Shown here one piece after another: positions 1 through 11,748 of a DNA stretch of 64,000 nucleotides. Position 1 is the first letter of the stretch. Each line of letters begins with the position of its first letter. The position numbers and the translations under genes are program-made. Origin of the DNA: Desulfolutivibrio sulfoxidireducens (GTDB taxonomy: Bacteria > Desulfobacterota > Desulfovibrionia > Desulfovibrionales > Desulfovibrionaceae); NCBI RefSeq assembly GCF_013376475.1, contig NZ_CP045508.1:679501-743500 (forward strand), given 5' to 3'. Below the pieces are notes generated by a model, which ran no database searches, was not told where the DNA came from, and saw nothing but the letters and a program-made list of their open reading frames with translations.

Positions 1-2421
1 CGCCAGCCTCTCCACGTCGTCCCTGGCCGCGTCCCGGGCCACGTCGATCTTGCCCCGCAGCTTGCCGTTGACCTGGATCACCACCTCGACCTCGTCGGTC
101 AGAAGCGCCTTGGGGTCATGCGCCGGCCAGGGCCGGCCGGCCAGGCTGTCGGCGTGCCCCATGGCCTCCCACAACTCCTCGCAGATGTGCGGGGCCATGG
201 GCGAGAGCACCGTCAGGACCGTGGCCACGGCCGAGGACACCACCCTGGCCCCCTTGGGCTCACGGCGAAGCGCCTCCACGTTGGCGAAAAGGAAGTTCAC
301 CGTCTCCATGGCCGCGGCAATGGCCGTGTTGAACTGGAAGCGCTCCCGGATGTCGCTGCCGGCCTTGTGGGCCAGAAGGTGCTCGCGGCGGCGCAGCTCC
401 TTGAATACCGGCGGCAGGGCGGTAAGGTCGGCGTCGGAGAAGGCCTCGCAGGGCAAGGCCGCCGTCAGCATCCCGGACAGCTCGTCCCGGACCAGACGCC
501 ACAGCCGGGACAGGAATCGGGCCGCGCCGTCGATGCCGGTGTCACTCCAGTCCAGGTCCTTTTCCGGGGGCGCGGCGAACAGCGCGAAAAGCCGCACCGT
601 GTCCGCGCCGTAGCGCTTGATCATCACGTCCGGATCGACCACGTTGCCCTTGGACTTGCTCATCTTGGAGCCGTCCTTGATGACCATGCCCTGGGTCAGG
701 AGGTTCGTGAACGGCTCGTCGAAGGCCACGTATCCGTCGTCGCGCAGGGCCTTGACGAAAAAGCGCGAGTAGAGAAGGTGCAGGATGGCGTGTTCGATGC
801 CGCCGATGTACTGGTCGACCGGCAGCCAGTAGCCGACCTCTTCCGGGTCGAAGGGCCGGTCGGTCTGTCTGGCCGAGGCGTAGCGCGCGAAATACCAGGA
901 GGATTCGAAAAAGGTGTCGAAGGTGTCGGTCTCGCGCCGGGCCGCCTCGCCGCATACCGGGCAGGTCGTGTTCACGAAATCCGGGGTCTCGGGCAGGGGC
1001 GAGCGGCCGTCGGGCCTGGTCTTGACCTCCCGGGGCAAAAGCACGGGCAGATCGGACTCGGGAACCGGCACCACGCCGCATTTCGGGCAGTAGATGACCG
1101 GGATGGGCGCGCCCCAGTAGCGTTGCCTGGACACGTTCCAGTCGCGCAGGCGGTAGTTGACGCTCCGGCGGCCCATGTCTTTCGCCTCCAGGAAATCCGC
1201 GATGCGCTCCTTGGCCGCCTCGTTGTCCATGCCCGTGAATTCCCCGGAGTCCACCAGGACGCCCGGGTCGGTGTAGGCCTCGGTCAGGGAGGCCACGTCC
1301 AGGGTCTCGTCTTTCGGGGTGATGACCACCTTCATGGGCAGGCCGTATTTTTTCGCATACTCGAAATCGCGCTGGTCGTGGGCCGGAACGGCCATGACCG
1401 CGCCCGTGCCGTAGCCCATGAGCACGAAGTTGGCCACATGGATGGGCATGCGCGCGCCGGTGACCGGGTTTATGCAGTAGGCCCCGGTGAACACGCCCTC
1501 CTTCTCCATATCCTCGGCCGTGCGCACGATGCGGTCCATGTCCCGCACCTTGGCCGCGAAGGCCAGGACCGTGTCCTTCTCCGGGGAGTCCGCGATCAGT
1601 TCGGCCACCAGGGGATGTTCGGCGGCCAGGCTCATGAACGTGGCCCCGAAGACCGTGTCCTGGCGGGTGGAAAACACCGTGATCGAGGTTACGCCCGAGG
1701 CCGTGGGCCGCTCCAGGGGAAAGTCGATCTGGGCGCCCACGCTTTTTCCGATCCAGTTGCGCTGCATGGTCAGGACGCGCTCGGGCCAGCCGCCCTCGAG
1801 CTTTTTCAGGTCGTCCAGAAGCTCGTCGGCATAGGCCGTGATGCGCAGGAACCACTGCTCCAGGTCCTTTTGCACCACCTTGTTGTCGCAGCGCCAGCAA
1901 CAGCCTTCGATGACCTGTTCGTTGGCCAGGACCGTATGGCAGGTCTCGCACCAGTTTTGCGGGGACTTTTTGCGGTAGGCCAGGCCGCGCTTGAGAAAGT
2001 CCAGGAAGAACTTCTGCTCGTGCACGTAGTAGCCCGGATGGCAGGTGGCCAGCTCGCGCCGCCAGTCGTAGGAATAGCCCAGGCGCTTCAACTGGACGCG
2101 CATGGTGTCGATGTTCTCGAAGGTCCAGGCGGCGGGATGCACGCCGTGCTTGATGGCCGCGTTCTCGGCGGGCATGCCGAAGGCGTCCCAGCCCATGGGA
2201 TGCAGGACGTTATAGCCCTCCATGCGCTTGAAGCGGGCCACCACGTCGCCGATGGAATAGTTGCGCACGTGCCCCATGTGGATGCGCCCCGAGGGATAGG
2301 GAAACATCTCCAGGACGTAGTATTTGGGCCTTTTGGGATCGGCCTCCACGTGGAAGCTGCCTTTTTCCTCCCAAATCCTCTGCCATTTGCGTTCGACTTC
2401 CTCGGGGGCGTACGTGTTCAT
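1..2421 (-). CDS. leuS: Leucyl-tRNA synthetase (C-terminus beyond window)
   Basis: Charges tRNA-Leu with leucine in the cytoplasm. The translation from the ATG at 2421 begins [17 protein letters not shown] and contains the class I signature HMGH near residue 49 and a [13 protein letters not shown] loop near residue 613. Between them lies an editing (CP1) domain. The anticodon-binding domain is present up to a typical [11 protein letters not shown] segment, where the reading frame runs off the window edge, so roughly the last 40 residues or fewer are missing. The start codon overlaps the stop of the preceding serine hydrolase gene by an ATGA, which implies translational coupling. It is the last visible gene of the rib-nusB operon. 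Identity is secure. Confidence 0.97.
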   Translation of the reverse strand, partial: MNTYAPEEVERKWQRIWEEKGSFHVEADPKRPKYYVLEMFPYPSGRIHMGHVRNYSIGDVVARFKRMEGYNVLHPMGWDAFGMPAENAAIKHGVHPAAWTFENIDTMRVQLKRLGYSYDWRRELATCHPGYYVHEQKFFLDFLKRGLAYRKKSPQNWCETCHTVLANEQVIEGCCWRCDNKVVQKDLEQWFLRITAYADELLDDLKKLEGGWPERVLTMQRNWIGKSVGAQIDFPLERPTASGVTSITVFSTRQDTVFGATFMSLAAEHPLVAELIADSPEKDTVLAFAAKVRDMDRIVRTAEDMEKEGVFTGAYCINPVTGARMPIHVANFVLMGYGTGAVMAVPAHDQRDFEYAKKYGLPMKVVITPKDETLDVASLTEAYTDPGVLVDSGEFTGMDNEAAKERIADFLEAKDMGRRSVNYRLRDWNVSRQRYWGAPIPVIYCPKCGVVPVPESDLPVLLPREVKTRPDGRSPLPETPDFVNTTCPVCGEAARRETDTFDTFFESSWYFARYASARQTDRPFDPEEVGYWLPVDQYIGGIEHAILHLLYSRFFVKALRDDGYVAFDEPFTNLLTQGMVIKDGSKMSKSKGNVVDPDVMIKRYGADTVRLFALFAAPPEKDLDWSDTGIDGAARFLSRLWRLVRDELSGMLTAALPCEAFSDADLTALPPVFKELRRREHLLAHKAGSDIRERFQFNTAIAAAMETVNFLFANVEALRREPKGARVVSSAVATVLTVLSPMAPHICEELWEAMGHADSLAGRPWPAHDPKALLTDEVEVVIQVNGKLRGKIDVARDAARDDVERLA

Positions 2422-4040
2422 GGGCGGGTGGCTCCTTGGGTCGCATCGACGGATCCGCCGGATTGGCCGGACTGGCCGGGTTCGGTTTTGACCCTGGTGA
2501 AAACGATGTCCTTGGCGTTGGGTTGCAGGGGGATGTCCAATCGGGAGATGGCCCCGGAATCGTCCATCTGGAATTTGAGGGAAAGTCCCTCCGATGGTTC
2601 GTCACGCTCCTCGGCCTCGGGGCTTTGGCCGGTGCGAAACACGTCGTATGTGGCGTGGACCAGGGGGATGGTCTCCCCGCCGAGGACCGCCGCCAGCGCC
2701 TTGTCCCGGTGCGCGATCACCACCTTGCCGAAGGCCGGATGGACGTAGGTCCCGGCGTAGGCGTCCAGGGGATGGGTGGGCGGCGCGGGATTGGCCGGGT
2801 TTTTTTTGGCCGCGTCCCGCCTGGCCGCCTCGGCCTTTTCGGCCTCGGCCCGGCGGGTCTTGGCCCGTTCGCCCCAGGGGAAGGGGGACAGGCCGAGAAG
2901 CCTGTCGTAGACCTGGAAGGCCACGATCTCCGGGAGCGGCGTGCCCATGCGGTTGGTCAGAACCACCACGCCCAGGTCGTCGTCGGGCATGATCGAGGCC
3001 AGGGCCTTGAAGCCGTCGATCTCGCCGTCGTGCAGGACCAGCAAATGGCCCCGGTAGGCGGTCACGCCCCATCCCAGGCCGTAGCCGCCAAACGGTATCT
3101 CCGGGTTCGGTTCGCCGCTTGGGGTGATGATCTGGGGGGTGTGCAACCTGGTCAGGGCCGCCTTGGACAGGATGGGGACGTCCCCATATCGGCCGTCCCC
3201 CAGGTGGAAGGCCAGCCAGCGGGCCATGTCCGAGGCCGAGGCGTTGATGGATCCGGCCGGTCCGAAGGGGGTGATGTCCCGGAAGGGGATATCCACGACC
3301 TTGCCCCGGCGCAGAGCGTAGGGTTTGGCATGGTCGGCGGATTCCTGAGACCGTTTCGGGGTGAAGGTGGCCGAGGCCATGCCCAGGGGCGCGAAGAACC
3401 GCTCGGCCACGAAGTCCTCCCAGGACGTGCCGGACACGACCTCCACCAGCCGCCCGGCGGCCACGTACATCAGATTGCTGTATTCGAAGCCGGCGCGCAG
3501 TTCCTTGTTGGGCCTAAGATGGCGCAACGCGTCCACCAGTCCCTGCCGGTCCAGGTCCGGCCGCAGTTCGAGCAGGGCGTCGTAGCGGGGAAGTCCGGTG
3601 CGGTGCAAAAGCATGTCCCGGGGGGTGACGTGGGCCGTGGCGTAGTCGTCGTGGAGGCGGAAGGCGGGCAGGGCGTCGCGCACGGGCGTGTCCAGGCCGA
3701 GGCGGCCTTCGTCGGAAAGCAGGCACAGGGCCGCGGCGGTAAAGGCCTTGGTGCAGGAGCCGATGGCGAAGACGGTGTCCGGGGTGACCGGGAGTTTTTT
3801 CTCCACGTCGCGCAGCCCGAATCCCCTGGCGTAGATGGTCCGGCCGCCCTTGACCACGGCCACGGCCGCGCCGGGCACGTCCCACTCGCCCATGGCCTGG
3901 GCCATGAAGGCCTCCAGGTCCCCGAGAACGGACGCGGGGTCGGCATCCGGGGCCTGGCCTTGGGTCTGGGCCGCCAGGGGGGCGGCCAGGGCCAGGATGA
4001 CGGCGAGAAGGGTCGAGAGAAGGACAAAGGGGCGCCGCAT
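2418..4040 (-). CDS. Beta-lactamase-family serine hydrolase, secreted
   Basis: Penicillin-binding-protein-like serine hydrolase (class C beta-lactamase/EstB superfamily). It starts [20 protein letters not shown], a signal peptide ending near AAQTQ, so the protein is exported. The catalytic SxxK is seen as GSCTKAF, the YxN motif as YSN, and a late HDGE segment sits where the third (HxG/KTG-like) motif is expected. A C-terminal domain of about 120 residues follows. I chose the ATG at 4040 because GGAG lies 8 bases upstream. An in-frame GTG at 4070 overlaps the nusB stop and is an alternative. The gene sits between nusB and leuS with a 4-base overlap to leuS. Substrate unknown; peptidoglycan peptide or ester hydrolysis are both possible. 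Confidence 0.85.
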   Translation of the reverse strand: MRRPFVLLSTLLAVILALAAPLAAQTQGQAPDADPASVLGDLEAFMAQAMGEWDVPGAAVAVVKGGRTIYARGFGLRDVEKKLPVTPDTVFAIGSCTKAFTAAALCLLSDEGRLGLDTPVRDALPAFRLHDDYATAHVTPRDMLLHRTGLPRYDALLELRPDLDRQGLVDALRHLRPNKELRAGFEYSNLMYVAAGRLVEVVSGTSWEDFVAERFFAPLGMASATFTPKRSQESADHAKPYALRRGKVVDIPFRDITPFGPAGSINASASDMARWLAFHLGDGRYGDVPILSKAALTRLHTPQIITPSGEPNPEIPFGGYGLGWGVTAYRGHLLVLHDGEIDGFKALASIMPDDDLGVVVLTNRMGTPLPEIVAFQVYDRLLGLSPFPWGERAKTRRAEAEKAEAARRDAAKKNPANPAPPTHPLDAYAGTYVHPAFGKVVIAHRDKALAAVLGGETIPLVHATYDVFRTGQSPEAEERDEPSEGLSLKFQMDDSGAISRLDIPLQPNAKDIVFTRVKTEPGQSGQSGGSVDATQGATRP

Positions 4041-4066
4041 GGTGGACTCCAAGGGGGGATTGGCGG

Positions 4067-4564
4067 TCACAGGCCCTTGCGGATGGTGAATTCGCCGTTG
4101 TCCACGGCCCGGGCCACGGCGTCCAGGATGCCGTTGACGAAGGTCGGGGAGTTGTCGTCGCCGTAGGTCTTGGCCAGTTCCACAGCCTCGTTGATGGCCA
4201 CCCGCAGGGGGATGTCCTGGCGGTAAAGGATCTCGTGCAAGGCCAGCCGCAGGATGGATAACTCCACCTTGGCGATGCGCGCCAACTTCCAGTTTTTGGA
4301 AAAGCGGGTGATCACCTCGTCGAGTTCGCGCTGGTTGGCCCAGGCGCCCAAAACCAACTCCCAGGCGAAGTCGCGGTTTTCCGGGCGGATGGGGGCGTCT
4401 TCGTCGCGCGGACAGGCCGCGAAGCGCCGGGACAGGGACCGCTCGTCGGCGGGCGGCTCGAAATGCAGGCCGTAGAGGATCTCGAAGGCCCGTTTGCGGG
4501 CCTTGCGGCGTCCTCCTTTGGACCCGTCGTCGGCAAGGGGGTCCGTCGTGGGGGAGTCAACCAT
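4067..4564 (-). CDS. nusB: Transcription antitermination factor NusB
   Basis: Small all-helical RNA-binding protein that joins NusE (ribosomal protein S10) on boxA RNA to form antitermination complexes, chiefly on rRNA operons. The 165-residue product has the family hallmarks: a basic N-terminal helix (RRKARKRAFEILYGL), the conserved VELSILRLALHEI helix, and INEAVELAKTYGDDNSPTFVNGILD near the C-terminus. It lies directly downstream of ribH, the usual rib-nusB arrangement, and its stop overlaps the upstream alternative start of the following serine hydrolase. Identity secure. Confidence 0.96.
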   Translation of the reverse strand: MVDSPTTDPLADDGSKGGRRKARKRAFEILYGLHFEPPADERSLSRRFAACPRDEDAPIRPENRDFAWELVLGAWANQRELDEVITRFSKNWKLARIAKVELSILRLALHEILYRQDIPLRVAINEAVELAKTYGDDNSPTFVNGILDAVARAVDNGEFTIRKGL

Positions 4565-4682
4565 GTGTCGGGAACTCGGGGCGTTACGGACCGCGCGGGC
4601 GACCGTTGCCTGGGTTGAAGTCGTGCGGGGAAAAAACGCGGGCTTTTTTCCAAAAAAACCGGGCCCAGCCGCGCCAGGGGAC

Positions 4683-5153
4683 CTACAATTGCTGCAGGAC
4701 GCGGACCATCTCCAGGGCCGCGGCCGCGGCCTCCACGCCCTTGTTGCCGCCCTTGCTTCCGGCCCGCTCCACGGCCTGCTCCAGGGTGTCCACGGTCAGG
4801 ACCCCGAAGCCCACGGGGACGCCGGACTCCAGGGAGACCATGGCCAGGCCCTTGGCGCATTCCCCGGCCACGAAGTCGAAGTGCGGGGTGGCCCCCCGGA
4901 TGACCGCGCCCACGCAGACCACGGCGTCGTACTCGGCGCCCTGGGCCAGCTTTTTGGCGGCCAGGGGGATCTCGAAGGCCCCGGGCACCCGGACGATGAG
5001 CATGTCCTCGCGCCGGCCGCCGTGGCGGGTCAGGTAGTCAACGGCCCCGGCCACCAGTTTTTCGGTGATGAAGTCGTTGAAGCGGCCGGCCACGATGGCG
5101 AATTTGAGGCCCTCGGCCTGGAGCTTGCCTTCCACGGTGCGGATGTGTTGCAT
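4683..5153 (-). CDS. ribH: 6,7-dimethyl-8-ribityllumazine synthase
   Basis: Penultimate step of riboflavin synthesis: condenses 5-amino-6-ribitylamino-uracil with 3,4-dihydroxybutanone-4-phosphate in the cytoplasm, usually as a large icosahedral or pentameric assembly. Family motifs are visible: [51 protein letters not shown] and the [11 protein letters not shown] loop, followed by GNKGVEAA. The ATG at 5153 is preferred over an upstream TTG at 5171 because AAGGA lies just before it. The product is 156 residues, normal for the family. It follows ribBA by 24 bases. Confidence 0.97.
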   Translation of the reverse strand: MQHIRTVEGKLQAEGLKFAIVAGRFNDFITEKLVAGAVDYLTRHGGRREDMLIVRVPGAFEIPLAAKKLAQGAEYDAVVCVGAVIRGATPHFDFVAGECAKGLAMVSLESGVPVGFGVLTVDTLEQAVERAGSKGGNKGVEAAAAALEMVRVLQQL

Positions 5154-5177
5154 GGCGTGCGTTCCTTGCAAGGCGGT

Positions 5178-6401
5178 CTACTTTTTTCCGCCGGTTTCGG
5201 ACATATGCAGGAGGTGTCCCATCCGATCCTTCTTGGTGCGCAGGTAGCAGGCATTCTGCTCGCCGGGATCGACCTCGATGGGCACCCGTTCCACCACTTC
5301 CAGGCCGTAGCCCTCGAGCCCCACGATCTTTTTGGGATTGTTGGTCATAAGGCGCATTGTGGTCACGCCCAGGGCCACCAGGATCTGGGCCCCGATGCCG
5401 TAGTCGCGCAGATCCGGCTTGAACCCGAGCTTGACGTTGGCGTCCACCGTGTCCAGTCCCTGGTCTTGCAGGCAATAGGCCCGGATCTTGTTGGCCAGGC
5501 CGATGCCCCGGCCCTCCTGGCGCATGTAGAGCAACACGCCCTTGCCCTCGGCCTCGATCATGCGCAACGCCTTTTGCAGTTGGCTGCCGCAGTCGCAGCG
5601 CATGGATCCGAAGACGTCGCCGGTCAGGCATTCGCTGTGCACCCGGACCAGGGTGGGCTCGCCGGGCTTGATCACGCCCTTGACCACGGCCAGGTGGGCC
5701 CGGGAATCCGTGTCCGCGCAAAAGGCCATGGTCCGGAAATGGCCGTAGCAGGTGGGCAGGTCGGCCTCGGCCACCTTGCTCACGGACAGGTGCCCGAACT
5801 TCATGCGGTAGCGGATGAGGTCGGCCACGGAGGCGATGCGCAGGCCGTGCTTGGTGGCGAATTCGATGAGGTCCGGCATGCGGGCCATGTTGCCGTCCTC
5901 GCGCATGATCTCGCAGATGACGGCGGCGGGCTTGAGGCCCGCCAGCCTGGCCAGGTCCACGCCGCCCTCGGTCTGGCCGGCCCGGACCAGAACGCCGCCC
6001 TCCTTGGCCCGAAGCGGGAAGATGTGGCCCGGGACGACGATGTCGTCGGGACCCACGCCCTCGGCCACGGCGGTCAAGACCGTGGTGGCCCGGTCGAAGG
6101 CCGAGATGCCCGTGGACACGCCGCGCTTGGCCTCGATGGACACGGTGAATCCGGTGCCGAAGGGCGAGTTGTTCTGGTTGGTCATCATGGGCAGCCCCAG
6201 GCGGTCGATGAGCGCCGGGGCCATGGGCAGGCAGATCAGCCCCCGGCCATGGGTGGCCATGAAATTGATGATCTCCGGGGTGACCTTCTCGGCGGCGATG
6301 GTCAGATCGCCCTCGTTTTCCCGATCCTCGTCGTCGACCAGGATGACCATGCGTCCCCGGCGGATTTCCTCAATGGCTTCTTCGGTGCTGCAAATGGGCA
6401 T
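5178..6401 (-). CDS. ribBA: Bifunctional DHBP synthase / GTP cyclohydrolase II
   Basis: Fusion of the two entry enzymes of riboflavin synthesis. The N-terminal RibB half (about residues 1-205) makes 3,4-dihydroxybutanone-4-phosphate and shows the acidic DDEDREN motif and THGRGLIC. The C-terminal RibA half (about 206-400) opens GTP and shows [21 protein letters not shown] with the three zinc cysteines, then RQEGRGIGL. The start at 6401 ([13 protein letters not shown]) is supported by an AGAGGAACG ribosome site. The 407-residue length is normal. It lies between ribE and ribH. Confidence 0.97.
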   Translation of the reverse strand: MPICSTEEAIEEIRRGRMVILVDDEDRENEGDLTIAAEKVTPEIINFMATHGRGLICLPMAPALIDRLGLPMMTNQNNSPFGTGFTVSIEAKRGVSTGISAFDRATTVLTAVAEGVGPDDIVVPGHIFPLRAKEGGVLVRAGQTEGGVDLARLAGLKPAAVICEIMREDGNMARMPDLIEFATKHGLRIASVADLIRYRMKFGHLSVSKVAEADLPTCYGHFRTMAFCADTDSRAHLAVVKGVIKPGEPTLVRVHSECLTGDVFGSMRCDCGSQLQKALRMIEAEGKGVLLYMRQEGRGIGLANKIRAYCLQDQGLDTVDANVKLGFKPDLRDYGIGAQILVALGVTTMRLMTNNPKKIVGLEGYGLEVVERVPIEVDPGEQNACYLRTKKDRMGHLLHMSETGGKK

Positions 6402-6553
6402 ATCGTTCCTCTGTGAAGCGGGGGCGGGGGAGGGCCGTGGGGCCGTCCGGCGGTCCCGGAATTCTCTTTCGGCCTGGCCCTGGCCAGGCACCGGAAGGGG
6501 CAATACTGTAAAGGAGACCCGGGGGCAAGGCAAGGGCCGCCCCCGGGGGCGCA

Positions 6554-7228
6554 TCAGAAGCCGTGGCCGCGAAAAAAGGCCTCGGTCAGGCCACCGGGCG
6601 CGGGCCTGTCGCCGGCGTCCCCCGGCGTCCCTCCGGGCAGAAAGGGGCCGAGCATGCGCCTGACGTACTTGCCGATGACGTCCGTCTCCATGTTCACCGC
6701 CGTGCCCGGCCTCCATCCCGAAATCGTGGTCGCCTTTTGCGTCTCCGGGATGATGTTCACGGTCAGAAAATCCGGGCCGCAGTCGTTGATCGTGAGGCTT
6801 ATGCCGTCCAGGGCCACCGAACCCTTTGGCACCACCATCTCCCCGTGCTCGGCGGGAAAGCGCAGACGGTAGATGCGCGACTGCCCCGCCGGAGTCACGG
6901 ACTCGACCTCGGCCAGACAGTCCACGTGCCCCGACACCAAGTGCCCGCCCAGCCGGTCGCCCAGGCGCAAAGCCCGTTCCAGGTTGGCCAGGCTGCCCGT
7001 TTTGAGGGACCCCAGGCTGGTGCGGCCCATGGTCTCGGCCGAGGCGTAGGCCGAAAAGACGTCTTTCCCGGCGCTCTCCACAGTCAGGCAGGCCCCGTTG
7101 ACCGCGATGCTCTCGCCGATGGCGATGTCCGGCAGGGGAAAAAGTGCGGCGACCGAAAGCCGCGTCTCGCGGCCCAGGCGGGTGATGGCGGCGATACGTC
7201 CAAAGCCCATGACCAGTCCGGTGAACAT
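6554..7228 (-). CDS. ribE: Riboflavin synthase, alpha subunit
   Basis: Dismutates two lumazine molecules to riboflavin. The protein has the internally duplicated lumazine-binding architecture. The first barrel begins [12 protein letters not shown] and contains [11 protein letters not shown]. The second contains [24 protein letters not shown] and [16 protein letters not shown]. Length is 224 residues, near the family norm. It is the first gene of the rib cluster visible here. The ribD gene that often precedes it is not present upstream; instead a hairpin repeat and ogt are found. No FMN riboswitch was recognised in the 156-base leader. Confidence 0.96.
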   Translation of the reverse strand: MFTGLVMGFGRIAAITRLGRETRLSVAALFPLPDIAIGESIAVNGACLTVESAGKDVFSAYASAETMGRTSLGSLKTGSLANLERALRLGDRLGGHLVSGHVDCLAEVESVTPAGQSRIYRLRFPAEHGEMVVPKGSVALDGISLTINDCGPDFLTVNIIPETQKATTISGWRPGTAVNMETDVIGKYVRRMLGPFLPGGTPGDAGDRPAPGGLTEAFFRGHGF

Positions 7229-7278
7229 GTGCGTCCCTTTATCGCCCGCGCCGGGAGGGGGCGGGGAGGAGAGGAACC

Positions 7279-7322
7279 GGGGCTCCGCCCCGGACCCCGC
7301 CGGGGGAAATGATTTCCCCCGG
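7279..7322. repeat. Intergenic GC-rich double hairpin
   Basis: Two inverted repeats lie in tandem in the leader of ribE: GGGGC/GCCCC at 7279-7291, and CCGGGGGAAA with TTTCCCCCGG at 7300-7322 around a 3-base loop. The second resembles the CCGGGGGGAAT hairpin after tyrS (29064-29090), so it probably belongs to the same dispersed hairpin family. Function is unknown; it could end transcription or stabilise RNA. Confidence 0.6.
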
Positions 7323-7384
7323 ACCCCCTCGACGGTGTTGAGGGGCGGGAGGTGGTTGTCGCTGGATGCGGGTTGTGAAATTTT

Positions 7385-7861
7385 TTACAAGGCGCCTTCC
7401 AGGGTCAGGAGATACTTTTTCATGGGCAGCCCCGGCCCGAACCCGGTCAAGGCCCCCTTTTTTCCCACCACCCGGTGGCAGGGCAGCACCAGGGGAAAGG
7501 GGTTGGTGGCCATGGCCCGGCCGGCCGCCCGGGCCGCCTTGGGGTTGCCGAGGCGTGCGGCCAGGTCGGAATAGGTGATCACGGTCCCGGAGGCAACCGT
7601 GGCCAGGGCGGCCAGCGCCGCCCGGCAAAAGGGGGGAAGCCGCGAGAAGTCCAGGGGGAGTTCGGGCCAGTCCGGGGTTCCCCCCGCGACGTAGCGCGAC
7701 AAGGCGGCCCGCATGGCCCGGCCGGACTCGGTGGCCACGTGGGGAATGGCCACAGGATCGCCTTCCCGGCCGTCGGCCCAGCGCAGTTTCAGTTCGCGGA
7801 TCATGTCCCCGTCCCAATGGATGGAAAGCGCCAGGGGTTCGGCCACGACGGTCTCGGTCAT
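7385..7861 (-). CDS. ogt: Methylated-DNA-protein cysteine methyltransferase
   Basis: Suicide repair protein that moves the methyl group from O6-methylguanine to its own cysteine. The active site PCHRVV is clear, preceded by AMATNPFPLVL and followed by GFGPGLPMKKYLLTLEGAL, the normal C-terminus. A helix-turn-helix DNA-binding segment (VITYSDLAARLGNPKAARA) precedes the active site. The ATG at 7861 has a good GGAGGAATCC site. The frame stays open upstream to 8035, but that extension looks like non-coding leader. The product is 158 residues. Confidence 0.95.
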   Translation of the reverse strand: MTETVVAEPLALSIHWDGDMIRELKLRWADGREGDPVAIPHVATESGRAMRAALSRYVAGGTPDWPELPLDFSRLPPFCRAALAALATVASGTVITYSDLAARLGNPKAARAAGRAMATNPFPLVLPCHRVVGKKGALTGFGPGLPMKKYLLTLEGAL

Positions 7862-8070
7862 AAGGGATTCCTCCGGCGGCGGGGCGTCTTGGGCCATCCC
7901 TAGCCGGATTCCGGGCAAAAGGCCACAGCCGGGATTTCCTCTGGAAAATGACCGCTGATCGGCCGGGCTCGCGAACACGTCGCCCGGCCGGGCATCCCTT
8001 TTGAACTCGGGAGTCCGCAAACCGACAGGAGTCAATACTTTAATTTTTCCATGCGGCGTGTGGTGAGCGT

Positions 8071-8117
8071 CCCGGCGTGAGGTGGCCGAAGCGTAGCGCC
8101 GGCCACCTCACGCCGGG
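8071..8117. repeat. 17-bp perfect inverted repeat
   Basis: The arms CCCGGCGTGAGGTGGCC (8071-8087) and its exact reverse complement (8101-8117) flank a 13-base loop. It lies in the 339-base gap between ogt and the radical SAM gene, right beside a second hairpin repeat. There is no T-run on either side, so a classical terminator is not proven. It may help end transcription of the radical SAM gene, or may be a REP-type element. Confidence 0.6.
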
Positions 8118-8121
8118 AGGA

Positions 8122-8190
8122 CGAAATTTTCGAAGGGGGGTCCAGGGGGGAAACCTTTTTTAAAAGGTTTCCCCCCTGGCCGCCGGAGGC
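8122..8190. repeat. Dispersed hairpin repeat, copy A
   Basis: One copy of a repeat found at least three times in the window (also 29153-29221 and 62798-62870). It consists of CGAAA/TTTTCGAAGGGGGGTCCA, a long inverted repeat GGGGGGAAACCTTTT with its complement, and a constant end CTGGCCGCCGGAGGC. Here it lies directly after the stop of the radical SAM gene, on whose strand it could act as a terminator. Confidence 0.75.
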
Positions 8191-8200
8191 ATTCTTCCCC

Positions 8201-9124
8201 TCACCACTGCGGCATCGCGTCGGGCGCGTCGCGGTCCCTGCCCTGCCAGGTGTCCAGGTCTTTGAGGGCCTGCCGTATGTCCCGGATGACGCCGGACTTG
8301 TCCGAGGCCCAGTCCGGGGCCAAAAGTTCGCCCGGGGCGGGGTCGGCGTTTATGCGCTCCACGACCATGTCCGCGCGCAGGCGGGGGATGGCCCTGGCCA
8401 TCCAGGCCACGTAGGCGGCGCGCTCCATGGGCTGGTATTCCCCGGCCCGCCAGGAGCGTTCCAGGAGGCTGCCCCTGGCCACGAACAGGTTGTGGAACTT
8501 GACCCCCCACACCGGAAGCGCGGCCAGGAAGTCCATGGTGGCCAGGAAATCCTCCAGGGTTTCGCCGGGCAGTCCGGCGATGACGTGGGCGCAGACGTCA
8601 AGGCCCCTGGCGGCGGCCCCGGTGACGGCCCGGGCGAAGCAGGCCGCGTCGTGGCCGCGATTGATCCGGGCCAGGGTGCGGTCGTTGGCCGATTGCAGCC
8701 CGAGTTCCAGGCGCACGGGCAGGGGCGCGGCGGCCAAAAGGTCGAGCTTCTCCGGGTCCAGGCAGTCGGGCCGGGTGCCCAGGCACAGACCGCGCACCCC
8801 GGGCAGGGCCGCGACCTGGGCAAGCACGGCGGCCAGTTTTTCGACCGGCCCGTGGGTGTTGGAGAACGATTGCAAATAGGCCCAGGGATGCGGCTCGTCG
8901 GGATCGTTGACGAATTTCGCGGCGAGACGGTCCCATTGCGCCCGCGGGTCGAATCCTTTATGCAGGAGCCCGGTACCCGATCCGGCCTGGTTGCAGAACA
9001 CGCACCCCCCGAACGACAAGGTCCCGTCCCGGTTGGGGCAGGAAAACCCCGCGTCCAGGGGGATTTTGCGCATGCGCCCGCCGAGGCGCCGCCGGCACCA
9101 GGCCGCCAATGTCCGGTATCGCAT
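8201..9124 (-). CDS. Radical SAM protein, YhcC/TIGR01212 type
   Basis: Elp3/YhcC-like radical SAM enzyme of unknown substrate. The N-terminus holds SCPNRDGTLSFGGCVFCNQ, which carries the three iron-sulfur-binding cysteines in the wide spacing typical of this family. LGTRPDCL, LELGLQSANDRTL and CAHVIAGLPGE are the conserved later motifs of the SAM barrel. Length is 307 residues, normal. The gene is alone on its strand, divergent from mreB, and followed by the hairpin repeats. The E. coli homologue has been linked to tRNA or metabolite modification, but function here is not settled. Confidence 0.88.
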   Translation of the reverse strand: MRYRTLAAWCRRRLGGRMRKIPLDAGFSCPNRDGTLSFGGCVFCNQAGSGTGLLHKGFDPRAQWDRLAAKFVNDPDEPHPWAYLQSFSNTHGPVEKLAAVLAQVAALPGVRGLCLGTRPDCLDPEKLDLLAAAPLPVRLELGLQSANDRTLARINRGHDAACFARAVTGAAARGLDVCAHVIAGLPGETLEDFLATMDFLAALPVWGVKFHNLFVARGSLLERSWRAGEYQPMERAAYVAWMARAIPRLRADMVVERINADPAPGELLAPDWASDKSGVIRDIRQALKDLDTWQGRDRDAPDAMPQW

Positions 9125-9140
9125 GGCCGGGACCCACGTG

Positions 9141-9170
9141 TTGACAATGCCTTCGGAATGAACGAACTAG
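9141..9170 (+). promoter_or_regulatory. Candidate sigma-70 promoter for mreB operon
   Basis: A perfect -35 hexamer TTGACA (9141-9146) is followed after 18 bases by AACTAG (9165-9170), a weak -10 match. It lies 50 bases before the mreB start. The -35 is convincing and the -10 is not, so this remains a candidate. Confidence 0.4.
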
Positions 9171-9180
9171 GGTCGTTTGA

Positions 9181-11277
<2,097 letters not shown>

Positions 11278-11281
<4 letters not shown>

Positions 11282-11748
11282 ACGGCTTCGCCATCGCGTT
11301 TTGGTCCGTGTTCACCCTGGCCGGGGTCTGGATGCAAAGCCTCATTCCGGGGGTGGATTTTCTGGCCCCGGGCCTGGTGTTGTGCCTTCAGGAAGAGAAG
11401 TGGACGGTCTCGGCCTGGCTTGGGCTGGCCTGGCTGTTCATCCAGGAGGGCGGCGGCAGCCTGGCTTTCGGCACGGGCCTTTTATGGTACGGGGCCTTGG
11501 TCGGGCTCTACTATTTCGGGCATTGGCTTTTCGAGGCCAAGAATTTCCTGTTCATGTTCATCCTGGGCATCTGCCTGGGCGTGCTCCACCTGGTTTTGTC
11601 CCAGGTCATGGCCGTGCTCCAGGACTGGACCCTGCCCGCCGACCGGGTCCTGGTGGAGGGGTTCCTCCAGGCCTTGATTTTTCCCGTGGAATGGGGCCTT
11701 ATCTACTTGATCTACAACCACCTGCCGGAACATCCTCATGCGGTTTGA
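11278..11748 (+). CDS. mreD: Rod shape-determining protein MreD
   Basis: Polytopic inner-membrane partner of MreC. The 156-residue product is almost wholly hydrophobic, with about five membrane segments (for example WSVFTLAGVWMQSL, SAWLGLAWLFIQEG, LLWYGALVGLYYFGHWLF, FLFMFILGICLGVLHLVLS). MreD sequences are poorly conserved, so the call rests on size, topology and position between mreC and mrdA. The GTG start overlaps the mreC stop (GTGA). The tail overlaps mrdA by 11 bases. Confidence 0.9.

Noticed and set aside
118-2748. A long open frame (876 codons) on the plus strand opposite leuS
   Set aside because: It is a high-GC antisense shadow: leuS is unmistakable on the other strand and the plus-strand product is low-complexity histidine/glycine/arginine-rich with no family motif. 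The same applies to other long antisense frames, such as those opposite the kinase, rny and ribBA.
7229-7384. Possible FMN riboswitch before ribE
   Set aside because: The conserved RFN sequence blocks are not present; the region is made of GC-rich hairpins from the repeat family.
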